From contig NZ_SNXZ01000005.1 in assembly GCF_004362825.1 (NCBI RefSeq), positions 434,001 to 498,000 of the forward strand: 64,000 nt of DNA, written 5' to 3'. Positions 1 through 12,313 of this stretch are shown here, piece after piece (the first letter of the stretch is position 1; every line of letters starts with the position of its first letter). The notes beneath the pieces were generated by a model that ran no database searches, was not told where the DNA came from, and saw only the letters and a list, made by a program, of their open reading frames with translations. Origin of the DNA: Labedaea rhizosphaerae (lineage in GTDB: Bacteria; Actinomycetota; Actinomycetes; Mycobacteriales; Pseudonocardiaceae). The translations under genes were made by a program, and so were the position numbers.

Positions 1-825
1 CGAAGCGGGTCCGAGCCGGGCCGGCAGCAAGCCGGAGCCGACGTCGCGGCGCGCGGACAAAGCGGCGGCCAGCGCGGTCAGTAGCACTGTGAGACCGACG
101 AGGACCAGCACCGGCCACCACTGGTTCGCACCGAACGGCCGGATCGCCTCCAGCCAGCCCAGCGGCGACACCCACGTCAGCCAGCTCAGGCCGTTCGAAC
201 CCAGGCTCGCGATGTCACCGACCATCCGCACGACGAAGGCCGCGGCGATCACGCCCATGGCGATACCCCTCGCACCGCCCGCGCCCGTGGTCAACTGCGC
301 CGCCACCGCCGCGATGCCGACGCCGATCCAGCCGGCCATGGCCATCGACATGCCCAACGCCCATGCCCCCGACGCGGGCAGGTCCTGGCCGGTGAGGCCA
401 ACGGCGAGCACGACACCGAGCAGCAGGCACGCCACGGCCGTGGTGAGCACGGCGGCCGCGAGCCCGGCGTGCCGGCCGACCACGGTCGAGCCGAGCAGCT
501 CCCGGCGACCGGCTTCCTCCTCGGTGCGGGTGTGCCGGATGACCGTCAGCACCGCCACGATCGCGATCACGATGGGGATGAACCCGCCACGCCAGGCGAC
601 GAGTTCGCCGAGACTCGATCCGTGCAGCCGGCCGTACAGGGCGACGAAACCGGCGTTGTGCGCGCTCAAGTCCGCGTAGCTCTGGCGTTGCGGTGCCGTG
701 GGGAACAGGCCGTTGATCGCGCTGACGTAGCTCAGCGGCACCAGGCCGATGAACAGCACCCAGATCGGCATGAGCACGCGGTCGCGGCGCAGGATCAGCC
801 GGACCATCTTCATGGTGCCGGTCAC
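1..825 (-). CDS. ABC transporter permease, partial (C-terminus off the left edge)
   Basis: Membrane subunit of a drug- or lipid-type ABC exporter whose ATPase is encoded directly upstream. The frame is open from 825 to base 1 (275 codons). It has an N-terminal cytoplasmic stretch ending in LRRDR, then hydrophobic segments typical of ABC-2-like permeases. I chose the GTG at 825-823 because it overlaps the ATPase stop (GTGA) and gives the N-terminus [10 protein letters not shown], a usual start for actinobacterial permeases of this type. An in-frame ATG at 813 is the alternative. It is probably co-transcribed with the TetR gene and the ATPase, so substrate-responsive export is likely. The substrate cannot be read from the sequence. 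Confidence 0.8.
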   Translation of the reverse strand, partial: MTGTMKMVRLILRRDRVLMPIWVLFIGLVPLSYVSAINGLFPTAPQRQSYADLSAHNAGFVALYGRLHGSSLGELVAWRGGFIPIVIAIVAVLTVIRHTRTEEEAGRRELLGSTVVGRHAGLAAAVLTTAVACLLLGVVLAVGLTGQDLPASGAWALGMSMAMAGWIGVGIAAVAAQLTTGAGGARGIAMGVIAAAFVVRMVGDIASLGSNGLSWLTWVSPLGWLEAIRPFGANQWWPVLVLVGLTVLLTALAAALSARRDVGSGLLPARLGPAS

Positions 826-1739
826 GGGGCGACCACCGCGGGAACGCGCACCTCGTCGCCGTAGTGGCGCAGGAAGAGCTCCTCGAGTGTCGGTGGCTGG
901 CTGACCAGGCTGGTCAGGCCCGCCGCGGTGAGCGCGCGCATCGCTGGGTCCAGCGACGCGGTGTCCACGTCGAAGCGGATCGAGCGGCCGTCGGTGACCA
1001 GGTCGTGCACGCCGGGCAGCTCGGCCAGACCGTTCACGTCGCCGCTCACCTCGGCCTTGATCGTGGTGCGGGTCAGGTGCCGCAGCTCCGCGAGCGTGCC
1101 CGACTCGACGGTCCGGCCTTCGCGGATGATCGTCACGCGGTCGCACAGCGCCTCGACCTCGGACAGGATGTGGCTGGACAGCAGCACCGTCCGGTCACCG
1201 CGCCGCTTCTCCTCGGCGATCGCCTCCCGGAAGACCTCTTCCATCAAGGGGTCCAGGCCCGAGGTCGGCTCGTCGAGCAGCAGCAGCGGCACGTCCGAGG
1301 CGAGCGCGGCGACCAGCGCGACCTTCTGCCGGTTGCCCTTGGAGTAGCTGCGGCCCTTCTTGCGCGGGTCGAGGTCGAAGCGCTCGAGCCACGCGTCGCG
1401 CCGCCGCTTGTCCAGCCCACCGCGCATCCGGCCGAGCAGGTCGATCACCTCGCCACCGCTGAGGTTCGGCCACAGCGTCACGTCGCCGGGCACGTAGGCG
1501 AGCTTGCGGTGCAACTCGGTGGCCTGGCCCCACGGGTCGCCGTCGAGCACGCGCACCGTGCCGCCGTCGGCCCGCAGCAGGCCAAGCAGGATCCGGATCG
1601 TGGTGCTCTTGCCCGCCCCGTTCGGCCCCAGGAACCCGTGCACCTCCCCGGTGCGCACGCTCAGCTCCAAGCCGTCGAGCGCCTTGGTAGCGCCGAAGCT
1701 CTTGACCAGCCCCGCCGCGACGATCGCGTCACCGCTCAT
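822..1739 (-). CDS. ABC transporter ATP-binding protein
   Basis: Cytoplasmic ATPase of 305 aa that powers the adjacent permease. Walker A is GPNGAGKST near residue 37, the signature motif is degenerate ([11 protein letters not shown]), and Walker B is [13 protein letters not shown] followed by the H-loop SSH. The C-terminal ~80 residues form the extension common in DrrA/CcmA-type exporters. The ATG at 1739 is preceded by GGGGA about 6 nt upstream. It overlaps the end of the upstream TetR gene by 11 bp and the permease start by 4 bp, so the three genes form one coupled operon. The family exports drugs, lipids or antibiotics; which one is unknown here. Confidence 0.93.
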   Translation of the reverse strand: MSGDAIVAAGLVKSFGATKALDGLELSVRTGEVHGFLGPNGAGKSTTIRILLGLLRADGGTVRVLDGDPWGQATELHRKLAYVPGDVTLWPNLSGGEVIDLLGRMRGGLDKRRRDAWLERFDLDPRKKGRSYSKGNRQKVALVAALASDVPLLLLDEPTSGLDPLMEEVFREAIAEEKRRGDRTVLLSSHILSEVEALCDRVTIIREGRTVESGTLAELRHLTRTTIKAEVSGDVNGLAELPGVHDLVTDGRSIRFDVDTASLDPAMRALTAAGLTSLVSQPPTLEELFLRHYGDEVRVPAVVAP

Positions 1740-2391
1740 CGTGTGTCCCCGTCTCCCTTTCTCGTTTGCCGGCGCGGAATTCATCGAGACGGGCCTGCGC
1801 CGCGGCGGCGTCCTCGAGGCTGAGCAATGGATGCGAGTAGAGGTCGACCAACGTCTTGGCCAGCAGCAGGTCGCCGTCCTCGCTGAAGACCGGCACGCCC
1901 AGACCACGCGAAACGTGGTGGTGCAGCACGGAAATCGACAAGGACATGGCGGTCAGCACGGTGGCGCGGGCACGCCGGTCGACCGGGACCGGATCGGACC
2001 GCTCCTGGTCGAGGAGCACGAGCCACTGCTCGGTCAGCTTCACGATCTCGTCGAAGACGAGCCCGGCGGAGCCGTCGGCCAGCGAGCGGGCCAGGTACGC
2101 CTGGTAGGGCCCGATGACCGACCGGATCGTGCCGATGTAGTTGACCTTGCCCGGCGTGGAGTCGGCCAGCACGTCGGCGTTGAGCTTGCGGATCGTCTGC
2201 AGGATGAACTCGTCGCACGCGTCGCGCAGGTCCTGCTTGCTGCCGAAGTGGTGGCGCAGCAAGCCGGACGACACCCCGGCCCGGTCGGCGATGCCGCGGA
2301 TCGTGGCCCGCTCGTAGCCGTGTTCGCCGAACTCCAGCACGGCGGCCTCACGGATGCGCGCTCGCGCCGTGAGGTCGGCCTGGTCGGTCAC
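1729..2391 (-). CDS. TetR/AcrR family transcriptional regulator
   Basis: A 220-aa repressor with an N-terminal TetR helix-turn-helix (about residues 10-55; [20 protein letters not shown]) and a variable ligand-binding C-terminal domain. It starts with GTG at 2391, preceded by AGGGA about 7 nt upstream. It is the first gene of the TetR-ATPase-permease operon. Two inverted repeats lie 10-46 bp upstream of its start, so autoregulation of the exporter operon is very likely. The inducing ligand is unknown. Confidence 0.93.
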   Translation of the reverse strand: MTDQADLTARARIREAAVLEFGEHGYERATIRGIADRAGVSSGLLRHHFGSKQDLRDACDEFILQTIRKLNADVLADSTPGKVNYIGTIRSVIGPYQAYLARSLADGSAGLVFDEIVKLTEQWLVLLDQERSDPVPVDRRARATVLTAMSLSISVLHHHVSRGLGVPVFSEDGDLLLAKTLVDLYSHPLLSLEDAAAAQARLDEFRAGKRERETGTHDER

Positions 2392-2400
2392 TGGACAGTC

Positions 2401-2437
2401 CCTACACGCACGTGTAGGAAGCTACACGCGTGTGTAG
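2401..2437. promoter_or_regulatory. Tandem palindromic operator of the TetR-ABC operon
   Basis: Two adjacent inverted repeats sit just upstream of the TetR start. Box 1 (2401-2418) is CCTACACG-CA-CGTGTAGG, with perfect 8-bp arms. Box 2 (2422-2437) is CTACAC-GCGT-GTGTAG, with 6-bp arms. The shared half-site CTACAC and the location over the presumed promoter/leader of the operon are what is expected for dimeric TetR binding. That this TetR binds here is inference. Confidence 0.75.
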
Positions 2438-2453
2438 GCCGCTGTCCAGCGGG

Positions 2454-2663
2454 TCAGAACCAGCCCATGTTCATGGCCGGGCGGACCAGCCGGTTGTGCC
2501 CTTCGGGCAGCTGCTCGACCCGCGCCGCGTACCACTGCTCCTGGCAGGTCACGTCGCAGAAATCGAGGCTGCCGCCGCGCTCGCTGAGCCGCCTTCCGCA
2601 GTACCCGCACCGCAGCGCGGTGGGTTCGGCAGGGAATTCCGTCGACCAACTCACCGAGTGCAT
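2454..2663 (-). CDS. Small zinc-ribbon-like protein (69 aa)
   Basis: An uncharacterised 69-aa protein with one potential zinc knuckle: CGYC near residue 19 and CDVTC near residue 36. An aromatic/charged tail ends in NMGWF. The ATG at 2663 has a strong GGGAGG Shine-Dalgarno 8 nt upstream, which supports it as a real gene. It is divergent from the phosphate transport pair and convergent with nothing; the TetR operators lie just beyond its 3' end. Such small Cys4 proteins are common in actinobacteria and no function is assignable. Confidence 0.75.
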   Translation of the reverse strand: MHSVSWSTEFPAEPTALRCGYCGRRLSERGGSLDFCDVTCQEQWYAARVEQLPEGHNRLVRPAMNMGWF

Positions 2664-2792
2664 GACATTGCCCTCCCGTCCGCACGCGGCGACCGGTACG
2701 GACCGCGTCCCCGACGCCGCTGCCTGGGAAGTACCCCCTGCGGGCTTGATCCACGCCCGTTTCACGATTCGGGCCGTGGGGAAAACTCTGCA

Positions 2793-3413
2793 ATGCGGCT
2801 GCGGATCAAACCACGGACCCCGGTGTTCTTCGAACTGTTCACCGCGGCGGGGGAGAACACCGTCGTGGCGGCGGAGCTCGCGCGGCAGGCGGTGGACGCC
2901 CCGCCGGACCAGCGCAAGGAACTGGCCGCCCGGATGCGGGCGGCCGAGCACGCGGGTGACGAGGTCACCCACTCGATCATGGAGCAGCTCAACCGCTCGT
3001 TCGTCACGCCGTTCGACCGCGACGACATGTACCGGCTGGCCAGCCGCATCGACGACGTCGTGGACTACCTCGACGAGGCGGTCGACCTGATCGTCTGCTA
3101 CCAGGTCGGCACGCTGCCCGAGGGCGCCCGGGCGCAGACCGAGTTGCTCGTCCAGGCCGCGCGCCTGACCGCGGACGCGATGCCGCGGCTGGTCAAGCCG
3201 CAAGGGCTCACCGAGTACTGGGTGGAGATCAACCGACTGGAGAACGAAGCCGACTACGTCCGCAGGCAATTGCTCTCCGAACTGTTCAGCAACGGCACCG
3301 ACCCGATCCGGCTGCTCAAGGTGAAGGAGATCGTGGAGCAGTTCGAAGAGGCGGCCGACGCGTTCGAGCACCTCGCCGACGTGGTGCACACGATCGCGGT
3401 CAAGGATTCCTGA
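2793..3413 (+). CDS. PhoU-like (DUF47) phosphate transport regulator
   Basis: A 206-aa, largely alpha-helical protein of the DUF47/PhoU-like family, whose genes usually accompany Pit permeases. Seen here are the helical heptads with repeated acidic/basic residues (for example AADAFEHLADVVHTIAVKD at the C-terminus) and the direct link to the permease starting 3 bp downstream. The family is thought to modulate Pit transport in the cytoplasm. The ATG at 2793 gives MRLRIKPRTP and follows a GGGGA-type ribosome site. The longer upstream open frame is not used, as it lacks family similarity. Confidence 0.9.
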   Translation: MRLRIKPRTPVFFELFTAAGENTVVAAELARQAVDAPPDQRKELAARMRAAEHAGDEVTHSIMEQLNRSFVTPFDRDDMYRLASRIDDVVDYLDEAVDLIVCYQVGTLPEGARAQTELLVQAARLTADAMPRLVKPQGLTEYWVEINRLENEADYVRRQLLSELFSNGTDPIRLLKVKEIVEQFEEAADAFEHLADVVHTIAVKDS

Positions 3414-3416
3414 CCG

Positions 3417-4415
3417 TTGACTTCCGTCGTCCTGGTCGCGGTGATCGTGCTGGTCGTCGCGCTCGACTTCACCAACGGTTTCCACGACGCGGCCAACGCC
3501 GTCGCGACCGCGGTGTCCACCAAGGCCCTGCCGATGCGCCCGGCCTTGGCCCTGGCCGCGGTGATGAACCTGCTGGGCGCGCTGGCCGGCACGGGCGTCG
3601 CGGTGACCGTGGCCAGCGGCGTGATCGCGAACCCCGGGGAGCACGGCGTGGCCGGCGGGCTGCGGGTGGTGGCCGCCGCGGTCGCCGGCGCGATCGTGTG
3701 GAACCTCGTCACCTGGTACTTCGGGCTGCCCTCCTCGACTTCGCACGCATTGATCGGCGGGCTCGTCGGAGCGGCGCTGGTCTCCGCGACATCGGTGCAC
3801 TGGGCCGGTGTGCTGGACAAGGTCGTGATCCCGATGGTGGTCTCCCCCGCCGTCGGCCTCGTGCTCGGCTTCCTGGTCATGACCGCGATCCTGTGGTTGC
3901 TGCGCAAGGCCGACGCGCACAAGGCCGGGCGGGCGCTGCGCCGGGCCCAGATCGCCTCAGTGGCCGCCTTGGCCCTCGGCCACGGCCTGCAGGACGCCCA
4001 GAAGAGCATGGGCATGATCGTGCTGGCCCTGGTCGTGACCGGGCACCAGATCGGCTACGGCGTGCCGCTGTGGGTGGTGCTCACGTGCGCGGCGGCCATG
4101 GCGGCGGGCACGTACACCGGCGGCAAGCGGATCATGCGCACGCTGGGCCGGCGGATCTTCCAGCTGACCCCGCCCTACGGGTTCGCGGCCGAACTGTCCG
4201 CGTCGGCGGTGCTCTACACGACGGCGTTCGTGTTCGCCGCCCCGATCTCGACCACCCACGTCATCACGTCGGCGGTCATGGGCGCCGGGGCGACCCGGCG
4301 CCGCTCGGCCGTGCGGTGGGGCGTCGCGGGCGACATCGCGACCGGTTGGGTGCTCACCCTCCCCGCCGCCGCGCTCACGGCCGCGGCGGCGTACTTCGTG
4401 TTCGGAATCGGCTGA
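3417..4415 (+). CDS. Inorganic phosphate transporter (Pit family)
   Basis: A 332-aa integral membrane protein that imports phosphate or metal-phosphate with protons. It has the family's duplicated signature: DFTNGFHDAANAVATAVST near the N-terminus and GLGHGLQDAQKS-type residues (ALGHGLQDAQKSMGM) in the second half, with about ten hydrophobic segments. It starts with TTG at 3417, 3 bp after the DUF47 gene, with AAGGA in the preceding gene's end as a possible ribosome site. Its stop lies 1 bp from the convergent peptidase stop. A low-affinity phosphate uptake unit together with the PhoU-like gene is well supported. Confidence 0.93.
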   Translation: MTSVVLVAVIVLVVALDFTNGFHDAANAVATAVSTKALPMRPALALAAVMNLLGALAGTGVAVTVASGVIANPGEHGVAGGLRVVAAAVAGAIVWNLVTWYFGLPSSTSHALIGGLVGAALVSATSVHWAGVLDKVVIPMVVSPAVGLVLGFLVMTAILWLLRKADAHKAGRALRRAQIASVAALALGHGLQDAQKSMGMIVLALVVTGHQIGYGVPLWVVLTCAAAMAAGTYTGGKRIMRTLGRRIFQLTPPYGFAAELSASAVLYTTAFVFAAPISTTHVITSAVMGAGATRRRSAVRWGVAGDIATGWVLTLPAAALTAAAAYFVFGIG

Positions 4416-4416
4416 G

Positions 4417-6678
4417 CTACGCCCGGTAGGTGCGCTCGGCGATGGTCTGCCCGGAGAGCGGCGAGTACTGCGGGAAGCTCACCCCGGGCCCGAGGTACGG
4501 GGCGTCCGCGTCCTCGGGCAAACCTCGGTAAACCGCGGTCACGTTCGTCGTCAGCGGCCCGCCCCTCGACACCAGCGTCACCGTGACGCCCTCGGGCGGC
4601 GGCCCGGTGAAGATCATCCCCCACCGGCCGCCGTAACGGCCGTTCGTGGCCAGCGGGGCGCCGTTCACCGTGGCGGACACCAGCTCGCCGCTCATCACGT
4701 AGAGGTGGAGCTCCGTCGCCGCCGGGCCGGCATGCAGCTCGAGCACCGCGGTGTGCGTGCCGTCCGGGTTGTCCTTGGCGCTGAGGACCTCCGCGGACGG
4801 GACCACGACCTGCTTGCTCAGCGGAGCCAGCGCGCCGACGGTGTGCCGCTTGCCGGCCACCGAGGGGAACGGCGGCAGCGGCACCAGACGGCGCAAGGCT
4901 TTGTTGGTCTCCCGGTCCGCGGGGTCGCCCGCGCTGATCCAGTAGGCCTTCCCGGTGTCGCCGTCGAGGCCGTAACCGAGGCTCACCGGCTTCGGGTACT
5001 GCTCGTCGTAGCTGTCCACGGCCAGGCCGGTGCCCAGCGCCACCACGGCCCCGAGCCCGGCCACGACCAGCGCGACGGTCAGCACGCGCTGCGGCACCGA
5101 GGCGGCGAACAAGCCGAGCACGGTGGCGCCGAACAACACGACCAGCACCAGCGGCGCGACGGCGACCGAGATCCCGACCAGCGGGAAGAGCAGCAGGATC
5201 ATCGGCAACCCGAGCAGCACCGCGGGCACCGCGGCGGCGGACGCGGCGATCATCGCCCACGACGAGTCCTCGTACGCCCACCGCCGGGCGGCGAGCAGCG
5301 CGGCCGAGCCGATCAGCACCGGCCACGTGAACACGTAGGAGCCGCCGGGCACCAGGAACGCGGTCACCAGGGCGAGGAAGGTGAGCCAGCCGAGCACGAC
5401 GAACGTCAGCTCGATCATCGAGAGCCGCTTGCGCTGCCACCGGCACCAGAGCACCAGCAGGACCAACGTCAGCAAGACCATGCCGAGCGCGTAGAAGAAC
5501 GGCCGGTTGGTGTCGCCCGCGACGAAGAGCGCGTATTCGGGACGCAGCAAGCGAAGCAGGAACCACACCCCGGCGCCGACGACCACCGCGCCGAGGATCG
5601 GCAGCACGAAGGTCAGCGCGGAGCGGGCGATCCGGCCGGGCCGCAACCCGTGGTACCACAACGCGAGTCCGAAAAGGACGAAAGCCAGCACCGCGAGCGG
5701 GATCACCAGCCAGGCCGGGTAGTGCAGGAAAAGCCCCAGCACGGTGAAGTAGCTGTCGTTGCGGTCCGGCATGGCCGCGAGGTCCGCGCCGCCGAGGCTG
5801 CGCACCGCAGCCAGGGCCGAGGCACCCATGTCCTGCACGGTCGCGTGGCTCAGGTGGGCGAGGTCGTCGTGCGGGGTGTGGTAGTTCACCGAGTCGCCGA
5901 CGAAGGCGTAGTTGATCCCACGCAGGCCCGCGTTGTCGAACACCGTGAGGTCGGTGTCGTTGGGCAGCATCTTGTACACGTCGTCGGACACCGAGGTGGC
6001 CACGGCATCGCCGGCACCGACCGCCGACATCACGCCGGAGTTGCCCCCGACGGTCTGGAATATGATGGCCGGGCCGGAGGTGCCGCGCGCCTCCATGTTG
6101 ACCACCACGGTGTTCTTGTCGCGCGCACCGCCTGCGTCCACGAAGGCCTGAGCGCCGAGCAGGTCGGCCTCTTCGCCGTCGGTGAGCAGGACCTCGACGT
6201 CGTTGCGCAGCGGCGCCGAGGCCTTGAGCGCGCGGACGATCTCCAGGATCGACACGACGTTCGCGCCGTCGTCGGCCGCGCCGGGCCCGCCGGGCACCGA
6301 GTCGTAGTGCGCGACCAGCAGCACCCGCCCGGTCGGCGCGGTGCCCTTGATGGTGGCGTGCAGGTCGGTGACGTTGGCCGCGACAACCGGCCAGTCGTCC
6401 TCGGCGCGCACGGCCAGCCGCGTGTCGGTGGTCGGTGCCAAGCCCAGGTCACGCAGCTGGCCGAGCAGGTAGTCGCGGACCTTGGCGTTCTCCGCCGAGC
6501 CCTGCGGGTGCGAAACGGCCGCCACCGGCCCGAGCCGCGCGATGGCGCGTTCGGCCGAGAACTCCCCCGGCGGGGCCGATCGATCACGCGGGCTGGACGG
6601 TTGCAGGCTGAGCGCGGTCAGGACGCCCAACGCCGCGAGCACGACGAAGACGACCCAGGCCACCAGACGGTTCGACAC
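4417..6678 (-). CDS. M28 family zinc peptidase with polytopic membrane domain
   Basis: A 753-aa protein. It has an N-terminal membrane anchor (about residues 8-26), an extracytoplasmic M28 aminopeptidase domain (about 50-310), then about eight membrane helices and a C-terminal soluble domain (about 590-753). The di-zinc site is visible as HYDS, GAADDGAN, GEEADLLG, NMEARG and YHTPHDD. The layout resembles ERMES-type/Fxna-like M28 membrane peptidases. Start is GTG at 6678 with only a weak ribosome site. It is convergent with the phosphate transporter and divergent from the DUF3140 gene. The physiological substrate is unknown. Confidence 0.9.
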   Translation of the reverse strand: MSNRLVAWVVFVVLAALGVLTALSLQPSSPRDRSAPPGEFSAERAIARLGPVAAVSHPQGSAENAKVRDYLLGQLRDLGLAPTTDTRLAVRAEDDWPVVAANVTDLHATIKGTAPTGRVLLVAHYDSVPGGPGAADDGANVVSILEIVRALKASAPLRNDVEVLLTDGEEADLLGAQAFVDAGGARDKNTVVVNMEARGTSGPAIIFQTVGGNSGVMSAVGAGDAVATSVSDDVYKMLPNDTDLTVFDNAGLRGINYAFVGDSVNYHTPHDDLAHLSHATVQDMGASALAAVRSLGGADLAAMPDRNDSYFTVLGLFLHYPAWLVIPLAVLAFVLFGLALWYHGLRPGRIARSALTFVLPILGAVVVGAGVWFLLRLLRPEYALFVAGDTNRPFFYALGMVLLTLVLLVLWCRWQRKRLSMIELTFVVLGWLTFLALVTAFLVPGGSYVFTWPVLIGSAALLAARRWAYEDSSWAMIAASAAAVPAVLLGLPMILLLFPLVGISVAVAPLVLVVLFGATVLGLFAASVPQRVLTVALVVAGLGAVVALGTGLAVDSYDEQYPKPVSLGYGLDGDTGKAYWISAGDPADRETNKALRRLVPLPPFPSVAGKRHTVGALAPLSKQVVVPSAEVLSAKDNPDGTHTAVLELHAGPAATELHLYVMSGELVSATVNGAPLATNGRYGGRWGMIFTGPPPEGVTVTLVSRGGPLTTNVTAVYRGLPEDADAPYLGPGVSFPQYSPLSGQTIAERTYRA

Positions 6679-6757
6679 CGCGGCATCGTTCTATGCGGGG
6701 GCGATGATCGGCAAGCGATCACGTTTGCCAGCGCGCCCGGCCGGGTAGGACGCCCCT

Positions 6758-7099
6758 ATGACGGAGCTGCCGGAACTGAGCGACGAGGAACTGTGGGACG
6801 AGTTCCACCGCGTGGTGAACATGACGTCGCGGGAACTCTCCGACTGGCTGCGCACCCGTGACGCCGGCGAGCGCACCGAGGCGCTGCCCGACCAGTCCGG
6901 ACCGCCCACCGGCCAGCACGTGCTGCACGTGCTGGGCAAGCGCAAGGCGGATCTCACCGAGGACGACCGCCGGGTGATGCAGAAGGTGGTGCGCCGCGTG
7001 CACGAGCAGCGGCGCGACGACCTTGAGCCGACCGCGGGCGACGAAGGCTGGCGCCACCGGCTCATGTCCATCGGCCACGACCCGCTCAAACCCGCCTGA
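6758..7099 (+). CDS. DUF3140 family protein
   Basis: A 113-aa charged cytoplasmic protein. It matches the DUF3140 pattern seen in actinobacteria: an acidic N-terminus, FHRVVNMTSRELSDWL, then GKRKADLTEDD and a basic helix. It has been suggested to bind DNA, but I know of no established function. AGGA lies 7 nt upstream of the ATG. It is convergent with msrA across a long hairpin. Confidence 0.8.
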   Translation: MTELPELSDEELWDEFHRVVNMTSRELSDWLRTRDAGERTEALPDQSGPPTGQHVLHVLGKRKADLTEDDRRVMQKVVRRVHEQRRDDLEPTAGDEGWRHRLMSIGHDPLKPA

Positions 7100-7166
7100 C
7101 CCTGGTCCTTGCTGCATGGGGTGGCTTCAGGTGCAGCTGGGCTCGCTGCGCTCGGGCCACTGCCCT

Positions 7167-7209
7167 GAATGTCCCATCCGAGGCGTTCAGTGCCTCGAAT
7201 GGGACATTC
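7167..7209. terminator. Long near-perfect hairpin between convergent genes
   Basis: An 18-bp stem (7167-7184 pairing with 7192-7209, one mismatch) closes a 7-nt loop, GTTCAGT. The arms begin GAATGTCCCAT and end ATGGGACATTC. It sits between the stops of the DUF3140 gene and msrA, where a bidirectional terminator is expected. It lacks a U-tract. The long, sequence-specific stem could equally be a dispersed repetitive palindrome. Confidence 0.6.
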
Positions 7210-7219
7210 GTGGCGTGGG

Positions 7220-7741
7220 TCAGGCGGTGCGGCGCGGGAGCTTCCAGTTCGGCCGCGGGAAGTGGCACGTGTAGCCGTTCGGGTAGTTCACAAGGTAGTC
7301 CTGGTGCTCCGGCTCGGCCTCCCAGAAGGGGCCCGCCGCGCTCACCTCGGTCACCACCTTGCCCGGCCACAGGCCCGACGCGTCCACGTCGGCGATGGTG
7401 TCCTCGGCGACCTGCTTCTGCTCCTCGTCGAGGTAGAAGATCGCCGAGCGGTAGCTCATGCCGATGTCGTTGCCCTGGCGGTTCTTGGTCGTCGGGTCGT
7501 GGATCTGGAAGAAGAACTCGAGCAGGTCGCGGTAGCTGGTCTGCGCCGGGTCGTAGACGATCTCGATCGCCTCGGCGTGCGTGCCGTGATTGCGGTAGGT
7601 GGCGTTCGGGACGTCGCCGCCCGTGTAGCCGACCCGGGTCGACACCACGCCGGACTGCTTGCGGATCAGGTCCTGCATGCCCCAGAAGCAGCCGCCCGCG
7701 AGGATCGCCTTGGCGTGCGTTGCGGTGTCGTGAGTGGTCAC
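7220..7741 (-). CDS. msrA: Peptide-methionine (S)-S-oxide reductase MsrA
   Basis: A 173-aa enzyme that reduces methionine-S-sulfoxide in proteins. The catalytic GGCFWG motif is near residue 17, and the family blocks [25 protein letters not shown] and [13 protein letters not shown] follow. The C-terminus carries [12 protein letters not shown] chose the GTG at 7741, giving [12 protein letters not shown], because AAAGGA lies 6 nt upstream. The longer frame adds 14 unconserved residues. It stands alone and is convergent with DUF3140. Confidence 0.95.
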   Translation of the reverse strand: MTTHDTATHAKAILAGGCFWGMQDLIRKQSGVVSTRVGYTGGDVPNATYRNHGTHAEAIEIVYDPAQTSYRDLLEFFFQIHDPTTKNRQGNDIGMSYRSAIFYLDEEQKQVAEDTIADVDASGLWPGKVVTEVSAAGPFWEAEPEHQDYLVNYPNGYTCHFPRPNWKLPRRTA

Positions 7742-7827
7742 CCGATGTCCTTTCGTCTGGTCCCCACACCATTGAACGCGCACGCACCCCTGGCTCTTCC
7801 GCGCGGGCGGCTTACCGACTGCTTACG

Positions 7828-11029
<3,202 letters not shown>

Positions 11030-12313
11030 CGGTCGAGCACCCGCAGCAGCCGATCCCGGTTCGCGCCGTGGTAGCGCGGATCCAGCGGATCGGTGCCCGG
11101 AACCGGGAAGTTCGCGTACACACCGCTGGTGCCGTGGGGATGCAGCGTCCGCGCGGACGTCTCGGCCCACCGCGTCGCGGCGGGCAACTCCGCCGGCGGC
11201 GCCTCGGTGGTGTGCTCCACCACGAAGGCCGCTGCCCGGTGCGCGAAGGCGGTCGCATCCCCCGGCACGCGGGCGTATTCGCCGCCCAGTGGGGTGAAGC
11301 TGAGCTCGGCGCCGTCGGGGAGCGCCTCGATCACCTCGGCCAAGGCGGCGCGAGGGATCGGACCGGCGAAGAACTCCGAGCGGCCGACGAAGTGGCCCTG
11401 GGCTTCGGCGGGCGGTCCGGCCAAGTGCTGCTTGGCTTCCTTGTAGGGCAACACGATCCGCTCGTCGGTGCTCGGCGCGCCGACCAGCCGGACGAACTCG
11501 CCGATCGACGGCTCCGGGTCGGCGCCCGCGGCGGTCGCGTCCAGCAGGGCGCCCGTGGTGGTCAGCCGCAGGGTCGCGGCGATCGGGTCCGGCGCGGCCG
11601 GTGCCCAGGACTGCCACGCCTCGGCGAGGTCGAGCGCACGCCGGGCGGGCCAGGCCAGGCGCACGCACGCCGTCTGCGGTGCGGGCACGGTCTCGAACAC
11701 GAAGGACGTCACCACGCCGACGAGCCCGCCACCCGCGCCACGCAACGCCCAGAACAGCTCCGGTTCGTGCTCGGTGTCGCACACCGTCGTCGTGCCGTCG
11801 GCGAGCACGACTTCGGCGCGGCGCAAGCGATCGCACGTCAGCCCGTACCGGCGGCCGAGCACGCCGATGCCGCCGCCGAGGGTCAGCCCGGCGACGCCCA
11901 CCGTCGGCCCGCAGCCGCCGGGCACCGTGACCCCGTGGGCGGCAAGCGACTCGTAGAGCGCGGGCAGTCGCACCCCGGCGCCGACCTCGGCGAGGCCGTC
12001 GGACCAGGTGACGTCGCGCAGGCCGGACAGGTCGAGCACGATGTCACCCGCCGACGAGCGCCCCGCGAAGCAGTGCCCGCCGCTGCGGGCGGTCAACCGC
12101 AGGTCCTGGCCGCGGGCGAAGCGGATGGCCGCGACCACGTCCGCCTGCGTCGCCGCCCGGACGACCACGGCCGGGCGGGCGTCCGCGTAGTTGGCCATCG
12201 CGGGCACCCGCACCGCGTCGTAGTCCGGATTGTCGGACGTCACCACCGCGCCGGTGACAGCCCGGCGTAACTCACCCCAGTTCGTCATGCCGGGAACCTT
12301 GGCACAACAACCC

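Noticed and set aside
89-864. Plus-strand open frames over the ABC permease
   Set aside because: They are shadows of the permease on the other strand, with no family similarity or ribosome site.
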